Origin: Irpex lacteus
Taxonomy: Eukaryota > Basidiomycota > Agaricomycetes > Polyporales > Irpicaceae
Length of the DNA: 64,000 nt
NCBI GenBank assembly: GCA_001986395.2
Contig: MQVO02000015.1
Coordinates: forward strand, 248,001-312,000
Direction of reading: 5' to 3'
Below the pieces are notes generated by a model that was not told the DNA's origin, made no database searches, and saw only the letters and a program-made list of their open reading frames with translations. Within the stretch, counting starts at the first letter, position 1; every line of letters starts with the position of its first letter. Positions 1 through 8,800 of this stretch are shown one piece after another. The position numbers and the translations under genes are program-made.

Positions 1-922
1 CGTTGGCATCTGTAGGCGGGGGAGGGACTTTCTCGTCTACGGGGACTTTGACCTTGGCTTTCTGGGCTGCGTCGCCGGCAGTGTTGTCAGCGGCGTCGAT
101 GGTAGGTCCTGTATCCGCCGAGGTGATGGGTGTGTCGGGGACACTGGGCATACTCTGTCCGACAGGCCCAAGGAGGTTGGGAGCTGCACCTGCGGACCTG
201 ACGAGGTTTGCAAGACCCGCGGCTGGTCCTCCTGCTGAAGAGGGGGAAGAAGAAGATGAGGAGTGTTGGTCTTCGGCAGCGTGTTCGGCTTTGAGGTCTG
301 GTTTGGCTTCGGTGGAGTGCTCTGGCTTAGCGATGTTCGTGTGCGTGGGTTTCTGTGCAGTCTCTGAGGGCTTCTTGTGGTGGTCAGTACTATGCTTGTT
401 CTTCGAGCCCCTGTGCTTGTGCGCGCGCTTCGCGTGGTTCGAACCAGAAGTTGTAGAGGACGACGGAGGAGGGATGACCCAGCCTTTACGGAACTCTTTC
501 TTGACCTCGCGTTTGGTGGTCGAGGTGGTGGGAGCAACAGGGATAGTAGCGTTGGTGTTCGCGGCTGCGTAGTCTGGTTCGCGGACCATGCGAGGTTGCA
601 GACGCGGGTTGGCGTACGACGGGCCAGGGTCAGGAGAGGGGGAGCGACGCAGAGGGAGACCCTTGGGGACACCAGGGACCTTAGATGACTTTGAGCTACC
701 AGAACCAGGTACAAACGGTACTCCAGGAACAGTGGGAACGCCAGTAGGAGTCGCACCAGCACCGCCAGGAACAGGAAGCTTGACGTTGGGTACAGCGGTG
801 GGGGCGACGAGACCGAGAGTCATGTCGCCAACAGGGAGAGGGACACCTTGATCGAGAGGACGAGCAGAGACTACAGCAGTCAGAAGGTAGACGAACAAGG
901 GCGCGAGCTTGAGGTAGTGCAT
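1..922 (-). CDS. Secreted low-complexity protein, partial (3' end beyond left edge)
   Basis: An uninterrupted frame runs from an ATG at 920-922 leftward off the window for 307 codons without a stop. The first about 20 residues (start MHYLKLAPLF, then VYLLTAVVSA) form a typical signal peptide, with cleavage likely before RPLDQ. The mature part is rich in Pro, Ser, Thr, Ala, His and Lys, with basic sites such as TTKREVKK and HAKRAHKHRG that could be Kex2-type processing or nuclear-like basic patches. It contains no recognised domain. I chose this start because it is the only ATG that gives a signal peptide. The function is unknown; a cell-wall or secreted basic protein is an inference. Other frames here hold long antisense ORFs that I treat as shadows. 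Confidence 0.6.
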   Translation of the reverse strand, partial: MHYLKLAPLFVYLLTAVVSARPLDQGVPLPVGDMTLGLVAPTAVPNVKLPVPGGAGATPTGVPTVPGVPFVPGSGSSKSSKVPGVPKGLPLRRSPSPDPGPSYANPRLQPRMVREPDYAAANTNATIPVAPTTSTTKREVKKEFRKGWVIPPPSSSTTSGSNHAKRAHKHRGSKNKHSTDHHKKPSETAQKPTHTNIAKPEHSTEAKPDLKAEHAAEDQHSSSSSSPSSAGGPAAGLANLVRSAGAAPNLLGPVGQSMPSVPDTPITSADTGPTIDAADNTAGDAAQKAKVKVPVDEKVPPPPTDAN

Positions 923-1572
923 GTTTGCGGAGAGTAAAGAACGTGGGGGTTTACTTGGGAGTAGTCTGTAGCTGGTTGTGAGCCGTGAAGGAGGAAGAGA
1001 CCAGCTGGGCTTGAGGACGCGAAGGACGACGTCGGTGGGAGATGGAGAGAGAGAAGAGAGAGAGGCTGGAGGAGGAAGTCGAACATGATGTCCCGTTTTG
1101 TATGTGACCAGGAAGCAGGGTGGCTGACAGTTCAGAATATAATCACATCCCCCGCCACGTCCTCGATCATCGGTGTGAAGATGACCCACGTCAGGAAGAG
1201 TGTTCAAAGTACATATTCTGGCATATAAATGAGGAGACCTTGGTAGCTTTAGAGTGGGTGATCCAGAGTAGAATACTCTCTGGCTCGTCTAAGTCGTCTT
1301 GAGCCCAAGTCGTGTCACTAAGGCTCGTGGATTCGTCCATTCGCCAGTGCATCAAATACTGTTAGTACTTCGTTCTTGCTCGGACCATGACACGTACTTT
1401 AAAAGTGCCTCCACCCTCTAGTTAGGTAAACTGAGCCTCGGAGTACAAGCAGATCTGACTTCAAGCTTCAAGCTTCAAGCTGGAAGCATGACCCCGGAAC
1501 AAGCTCGGAGAGTAGAGAGTAGATCAATTGCTTATATAAGCGACGCTTTCGACATTGCGGCTTAATTACTAC
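923..1572. other. Intergenic, no gene seen
   Basis: This is the upstream region of the secreted-protein gene. It holds only short unsupported frames. A short direct repeat of the unit TTCAAGC lies at about 1463-1486. I see no RNA gene. Confidence 0.5.
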
Positions 1573-2039
1573 TACAGGGTTTGCCCGGTCCTTGAAAGAC
1601 CACAAGGAACTTCGATGTTCTGGGCAGCTTTTGCTAATGATAAATGTTAAAAATATTTACATGACATATTTACATTACTTCCAGCCTAATACCAGCAGGT
1701 TTTGAGGTACGGACGTGGGACTAGCGAGTTATGGATGGTGGGTCTAAACGGGGTCACCCACTCGTTGAAAGGGCTATATACGGCAGGTGAGCTGCCATAT
1801 ATAGTATGCCATCACCGTTTTCATGCTCCAGGCGCCCAAATTTATCATGGCCTCCCGCCCTCGTATATCGGGGTCGCGACAGCGACCACGATCTGCACTA
1901 CTATGGCACGGGATGAGTACCTAGATACTGCGCCTATCCTTACACCAGCTTTCACAATTCATTTTTGTCTGAAAAACGACCGTTATCAAGCTCTTTCAAG
2001 GAACGGCGGTCCGCTTTCAAGGACCGGGCAAACCCTGTA
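1573..2039. mobile_element. TA-flanked MITE (pogo/Tc1-mariner type), 463 bp
   Basis: Positions 1575-1598 (starting CAGGGTTTGCCCGG) and 2014-2037 are perfect reverse complements over 24 bp. Each is flanked directly by TA (1573-1574 and 2038-2039), the hallmark target duplication of Tc1/mariner/pogo elements. The 463-bp interior has no convincing coding sequence, so this is a non-autonomous miniature element. Its ends begin CAG like those of the autonomous element at 3265-7354, but the rest of the terminal sequence differs, so a different transposase probably moved it. Confidence 0.85.
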
Positions 2040-2571
2040 CTTATTACTACTCGCATGTACTTACTCTCGACTACTTCGAATTTAGTTCTAAGTAACGACT
2101 CAGCAGGCTGTGAGTACATTCAAGTATTCACTTACTGCTTCAAGGTGCTCTCCTACTCGATCCTGTATTATCGCGTGCAGAGTTACGCCAGTGCAACTAC
2201 AACTCGGATGTGTACGTCCCTCCAAAAGTACAATTGATATGGCCACCATTTATTACATGCCAACATAGAGTCCAAATCACCATCAGAATGGCACGGACCT
2301 GCGTAAGAATAAGGGCAACCATTGCGGGCTTTCGAGTCGGAAGTTTCCGTCGTTGAACCTCCCAATTCCGAGTCACCTGTGCTCGAGTCGCTCGAATTGC
2401 TCCTCGAACAATGAAAACCGCCATTATAACTTGTGAGTGTCAGTTGACTTCCACGACGGGTCTGATTCTTCAAGTTTGTAACGGAGTCTCGGACATGTGT
2501 GAGTATCATTTACTGTCTCTCCAGTCCCGACTCAACCTCGTCATGATTCCAACAGACACGCAACGTAGAGA
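2040..2571. other. Intergenic flank of the MULE insertion, no gene seen
   Basis: There is no recognised gene here; minus-strand frames of 75-108 codons at 2183-2509 have no family features. The last seven bases (2565-2571, GTAGAGA) are the left copy of the MULE target-site duplication. Confidence 0.5.
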
Positions 2572-2687
2572 GACTTGACGTTGATGGCCCACTGAGAACG
2601 TCGGCAGCCGAGCGCTCGGCACAAGCCGATAGCGTGGCTACTTGATGCGGTTGATGGCGGGGCTGCCGGTGACATGGCGCACGTACT
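2572..2687 (+). repeat. Left terminal inverted repeat of the MULE
   Basis: Begins GACTTGACGTTGATGGCCCA and is the reverse complement of 11396-11510, with a one-base insertion (ggctgccgg against ggcgccgg) and a nearby substitution. It contains a GC-rich palindromic core CCGAGCGCTCGG at about 2608-2619. Confidence 0.95.
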
Positions 2688-2804
2688 GGAGCTCAGTCGG
2701 GATGGTCGTAGTGATCGCATTACTTAGAAAGTAAATTCAATCAATTCAGTGAAAAATATGATCGAGTTTTGAGTGAGCAAGTCTGCTCAGCACGACCAGC
2801 AATA

Positions 2805-5800
2805 ATGGGGAAGACATGCATCCGCTGTGGTGTCGAAAAGTCGCCAGATCAATTCAAGATAAGACAGAAGGACAGTACGAGAGGCAAGAAAGGCGAGCTA
2901 ACAAGTAAATGTGCGGCTTGCATGGATGAAGACAAGGAATATCAACGGCGCATGCGAAAGAAGCGACAGCGCGATGCTTCTGAGGATGAAGATGATGATC
3001 ACGCATGGGAAATCGACCCCGACTCTCCCGTTACCTCGATGGACAACTTCCTTTCCCGTTTAGGCAGTTGTGCGGACTCAAACGCCACGGATGCGTTCAA
3101 GTTCGCAGCCCGTGTCGATTGCAGTGCGGTGGCACCTGTAACTCAGGGTGCCCGTGATAGGGCCGAGGCTCTCGTAAAGTTGATCGGACAGAAAACATCG
3201 TGGTGCTGGATGTAAGTAAAGGTACTTGATGACCCTGAATGCCACTATTAAATCTCGGTCATTACAGCTGAATGCAAAACGATAGACCGTTTGGTTTGAT
3301 GTACATACATAGTCGGATCAATATTTTAAAGTCCGAATTATTGCGATAATCTCTTTGAGCGCGCAGGACACTGTGACTTGGGCCATGTCGCGACGTCACA
3401 TCTCGAAAGAGCTGAAAACCATCGTGTTACGCCTATCCGAAGTGCACGGCTTGTCAACACAAGATGTAAGTAGGTTGACAGAGGTCAGTGATAGGACTGT
3501 TAGGCGCATACGGAAACTATATCGAGATACCGGAGATGTGGCCAGAACTCCGCTGTGTGCTGGTCGGCCACGCGCATTAGATGGTTTGGATACCATGGTA
3601 AGTGAGCATAATTTCTCTTGATGTCTGCTGCTCATGCGTATCATTAGTACCTTGAGGGCTGTATCGAGCGTAAGCCCGATATGACCCTGGATGAACTCCA
3701 ACTTCGCCTCATGGAGGTGTGCAATATCCATGTTGCAACCACAACCATCGCGAGAACACTGAAGAGACGCGGTTTCACTAGAAAGCAGGTAAGCAACCCA
3801 AACATAGACATGATAGCATTTACAATATTCAAGTAACTAGGTCTCTCGGGCTGCAATTGAGCGAAACGAGAGAGATCGCGCCGAGTTCAAGATGCTCATT
3901 GGAGAGCACTTCGAAGCGCAACAGCTCGTTTTTGCAGATGAGACCCATTTCAACCGTGTAACTCTGCGGAGAAGGTTTGCTTGGGCTCCCCGTGGGCATC
4001 GAGCTCGGAGACGGGACTTCTTTTTCCGCGGCAAGAGGTGAGTAGTAGGCTGCTCCTGCTAATTCTCATATGTGACCACCAATTTGTGCATGATCTAGGT
4101 ATTCAATCCTTCCAGCAATCTCTCTGGACGGAATCCTACATATGGAAGTATACAACCATGCAATTACAGGCAACGAATTCACGGACTTTGTTGAGGGCGT
4201 GCTGGACCGCATGAATCCGTGGCCATTGCCGAACTCGGTATTGGTAATGGACAACGCCTCGATCCATCATGTGGATGGCATCCGTGAGATGGTAGAGGCT
4301 AGGTATGTTCGTTTTCTGGTATGGGAAGTGTTACGTGTTGACGCACAGTTCAAATTCAGAGGCATGCGATTGTTGTATCTCCCAACATACTCGCCCGATC
4401 TGAACCCTATCGAAGAGGCGTTCTCAGCGCTGAAGTCATGGCTACGTGCAAATAGGGACTATGTGTTGAATGAGACAGAGGGTATTGGGTGTAATCCGTA
4501 TGCTCTTATTTGGGAGGCTGCGTACGCTACAATGACAGCAGAGTCGGCTCGTGGTTGGTATAGACATAGCGAATACCTTGCTTGATTAGTGGATAGAATT
4601 ACTACATAGTGTTGAGACTATGCCTAATGGATCGTTTACATGACTGATGAAGTCTAGTGATGACAATCTACACAAAAAGGAGTCAAACGATTAAGATGTA
4701 TGAGACGGATTATTGCCTTAAACGGAAACTCTACTTAGAATTCTTCATCATTAACGTCCGAGGGATCCAGCTCGTCATACTCAAATTCCGACCCAGAGCT
4801 GTCGTCATTACCACCCTCTACTTCCAACCCTTCCGACTCGTACCCAGATCCGGAGGTTTCATTCATGATCGCCGCGATTTCGGCCATAGTCAAGGTTGTT
4901 TGTACACCACGAGAGACCGTGCCGCGAGACGTACCAATAGTCGCTGGATTAGGACCCGATAGTTGAGTAGTTGTCTCTGCAATCTCCTTCAATATCCTCG
5001 TGACTGATTGGTCAGCTCGGGCCTCAAGATCCTTCGTGTAGTCTTCCCCGATGAGACTCACAACGACCTCGCGCACATTTGCCGACATTTCCAAGACTTG
5101 CCATGCGTCGGTTACCCCAAGATCGAGGAGTGTCTCGGCTAGATCAGGCGCAGAGGTTGGATCGAAGCAGTGATGCCCCGTGAGTAGCTCAACGATTGGT
5201 ACGTGCAAACCGGGAACATTTGGGAAAGGTGATGGCTCAGGCGAGACAGGTTGGCTGAGGTCACGAAGAACTGCTGCGGGCCGACCATTCGAGCTTATCG
5301 GGGCCGAAGTGGTTGGGTTGGATACTGTGGTACCGATGTATGAGCTTGGGCTTGAGACTGGGGGTACAAGCTGGCTGTATGCACGACTTTGGGAGTAGTG
5401 AGAGAGCGACGGGTAGGGGGGTAGACTTGCAGGCAATTGAGATGTGCCGGGCTCTGACATGCTCGTATCAACGTGAGGGTGATATCCTGGAGGAGCGGTG
5501 ATGGTGAGGTGAACATTGGATACACCGGAGGCTGAGGTACGGGCTTTCTTTCTCGGCTGGCGATCGAAGCAGAGAGCGTTTGGAGGTGAAAAGATTGTAG
5601 CTTGGCCAAGCGCCTGGGAAATGGGTAATTTGTATGGTGAGCCGTCAGTCACAGTATGATAACCATGGCTTTACTCACAATCGACTTTGCCCATAGTGTC
5701 ATCTGGCCGTGATCGAGGCGATGATGCTTTGTACTCGCTCCATCACGCTCAACGTGACAGTGGTGGCCGGGATGATCGTGACAAGCTGTTTCCGCTTCAA

Positions 5801-8800
5801 GCTGCTTGTACGCTTTCAACTGCGTGTTCACTTCTTCCGCAACTTCTCCATCTGGTACGTCGTCTGCGCGTGAACGTTTCTTTCCCTTCTTCGACGTGTC
5901 CATCGGCGGTGGCGCAATCTGAGCCCAATTGAAGTGAGTACAATTTGAACCTCATCGACGATGAAGCATGCACTGCGGGACTTACCGAGTTTCGGATTTC
6001 CAAGCCAACTGGTCTAGTGCGAGCACTCGACGCTTTCGTGTATACCCTAGACATTGCGTCGACGTGGTCTTGCGCACTAGCTAATCGTGACCACCCGCTA
6101 CCAGCATCTCCGGTGAGTCGACATAGCAGCTCCATAGCAGCCGGCTTGCCCAGGGTTGTGTGCACTTCCCGATGCAGCTCCTCCCATGTGGAGTTGGTAT
6201 GGAAGGTGAATTCACGCCTCTCCTTACCAGTGACCACCACAACCTGGAAGCGAAACACTGCCGGACGCAGAAACGGTGCCACGGTGAGTCAAACCATTTC
6301 CATTACCTAAAAAGGCAATAAATAACGACTCACCTCCGGGCAATGGTTCAACGTTCGGACGAATCCTATTAGGCAGAGCGCTGAGATGGCCTGCAGCACT
6401 CATTTGAACATGAGCTGCAGGGCCCATTCCACCGGCAGGAAGATGTTGCGGGGCGGGATATTGCATCGGGTTCATGAGAGCACTGTATTGCTGAGGCGGA
6501 ATGTGGGGAGGCTGGAGGTGCGGAACGGGTGCGAATGGATGGTTCAAGTATGGGACAGCGTGTGATGCACCACCATGAACCGGAAAACCAGGATGAGGAT
6601 AGTCTAATGGTTGTCCCGAGCCCGGAGGATAAGCCTGTTGTGGCAGGTAGTGACCCGGATGGTGCGGTATACGGGCGGGAGGAGAGGACTCGGACGGAGG
6701 GTACAGATTAGACATAGTGTCGGTGAGCTCGATTTCATCGACTATATACTGTGTACTCTTTCTCTATATATATATACTCGTAAATTTCAGCTATTTTGCC
6801 CACCGAACTTCGCTCTGCTTACGGACAACATCTGTCGGGACTCGGGAGAGACAAAGCATTGTTCTCAGCAAACAGGCTGCTGCCCGCCGTCGTTTGTGGC
6901 GCACTTAGCGGATTCGGGCTTCATACTCAGGGCTGGCTGCGTCGGGAGCTCATTATCGCATACCCGTCCATTCCTCATACAAAGCATCCTCAATGTGATA
7001 GTATCTTTAGCGAGTGATTTGGTAGCATAGAGACCTGACCCTATGCGTACTAATTTAGCGAAGTGTTCCGATATGATATTTTCACTCTGTTTTCTATTGT
7101 TCGCTCGAGTTCTAGATTGCTTCTTGTACGACGCACACGGAGTGGCAACTTTCGTATTATGCTGTTCTCGCTGGTAAAGGCCACAGCCGTGACACTTTCT
7201 CCTGTCACATTACTTATCACGAAATGGTTGAACTGTCAAATCGCGTCACGCATCAAAACTCATTTATTCGGCGTAACTACCTTATGTGCCACTCCGACGC
7301 TACCCGAATCTCTGTATTTGACCCATCAGCGGTCTATCGTTTTGCATTCAGCTGTAGATATGAGAATTCTCGGACACGAGTTCGGACTGGGGATGTGGTC
7401 TTTGGTTTCAGCTGCGCGCAGTCAGACGGACGAGAGAAGAAAGCAAAGATACCGAAGGGAAAGAGTCGAGATACAAGGAGAATGGACCGGTTTCCGTGCA
7501 GCGGGTGGCTTTTTGTCACCGTCTCGCCAACAAGCCCTGTATTAACTGTGAAGATCGGCCACGAATCTCATCACCCGGCATATCTCGATCTAAGCCTACC
7601 GGACAAGTGGAAAACGTACATCGAAGAAAATGCGCGCAATCAGACTCCGAATCAGGTAAGTATCTGTCGTATTCTATCAATACTTATTGCTGATACATAA
7701 ATTTGGTTCAGATTTGGCAGCATATACTGCGCGAGGAGGCGGCGACCAATAGCGTGGATACCATCGACGTCAATTTCAAGGAGAAGTCGGTATACTACTA
7801 TTGGAACGTAATCAGCCGGCAGGAATGGAAGCTTGCAGCTGATCCCATCGACTCGGCGCGTGAGTTCATTAGGAAACGTGGTGATGAGCATCAGGTGGCA
7901 TTACTCGACGTCACCCCGGCTCCGGGAGTGCGAGTTGTTGCGTTTCAAGTCAAGGACTTCATGGAGAGCTGCGGGAAGAGTACACGTGAGCTGGCGATGG
8001 ACTCGACATGTGAGTATCTTTCCGTAATGGCTACGCATTGGTTTACAGCTACATCGCGAAAATAATAAGTTTTTGTCCTAGGTAGACATAAATAAAACAT
8101 CCAAACCTCGCAGCATCACCTAACCCCAGCGAGGGTAATTATTAGAAAGGTAGATTCTGATATCGTATAACTTTCCCATGGGTGATATAGTGCTGATCAA
8201 GGTAGATATAGTCCGTGGCTGGGTGATAAACCGCACAGCGCGCCCCGCTGCTGCTGTCGATATTTCACGCATATAATAATGAAAAAACCATATAATATTG
8301 TGAATACGACTACACTATGTACACGCATGTAACTACTGCACCATACATCACCTATGGACTCTGTCAATGGCACGGGAACCGCGGTCAACGAAGGTAATGT
8401 CGGCGAATTGAGTTTGGCTGATTGATGTTACACAGTATGGCAGACGACTCGGACATGTCGCGAATGGACATCTAGATGCTGGGGGGCTGTTAAGGTCTGA
8501 CATCGAACGAAGGAAATGATTACTCACATACGTAGTCCGCTCAACCCAACTCGCTTCCTCGGTTTGATGACCCCGCCACGAGCCGAAACAGCTGTGGTTG
8601 CAGGGTACTTATGGTTAGCTCACGTGGTTCTGACAAGTATGCGAGCAGCAACAGATGCAACTCACGACTTTGCAGCGCATATATGCGCCTACTTGCTGTG
8701 TGGTCGGCCTGCCATCTGTCCCGGTGTGCATATTAGTCCATGGGACGCGAAAGAAGCTACATAACTCACCATACGGGCGTAGCAACGACGCGCGGAGAGG

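Larger units (their letters stand above)
3263..7356. mobile_element. Tc1/mariner-like transposon, 4090 bp, nested in intron 1 of the MULE transposase
   Basis: The ends are perfect 25-bp inverted repeats: 3265-3289 (starting CAGCTGAATGCAAAACGA) and 7330-7354. Each is flanked by TA (3263-3264, 7355-7356). Deleting 3265-7354 and one TA leaves GTAAGT...CATTAG, a 53-nt intron, in the MULE transposase gene. The element carries a DD34E transposase on + (3385-4585) and a convergent minus-strand passenger gene (4735-6715). About 4 kb is long for a Tc1/mariner element, because of the passenger. Confidence 0.93.

Noticed and set aside
37..762. 241-codon minus-strand ORF in another frame
   Set aside because: Low-complexity shadow of the signal-peptide frame that starts at 922 and runs off the edge.
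1463..1486. TTCAAGC short tandem repeat
   Set aside because: Three copies of a 7-mer only; not a CRISPR or regulatory array.
2769..3215. Stand-alone 148-codon zinc-finger gene
   Set aside because: It ends in a GTAAGT donor and joins in frame to 7358. It is exon 1 of the MULE transposase, not a separate gene, although a truncated isoform is possible.
7330..7357. Frame reading VYRFAFSC just before exon 2 of the MULE transposase
   Set aside because: It looks like family sequence, but these bases are the right TIR of the Tc1/mariner element. The true exon 2 begins at 7358 once the inserted element is recognised.
6796..7545. Plus-strand frames in the right part of the Tc1/mariner element
   Set aside because: No transposase or accessory motifs, and one runs through the TIR into MULE sequence.
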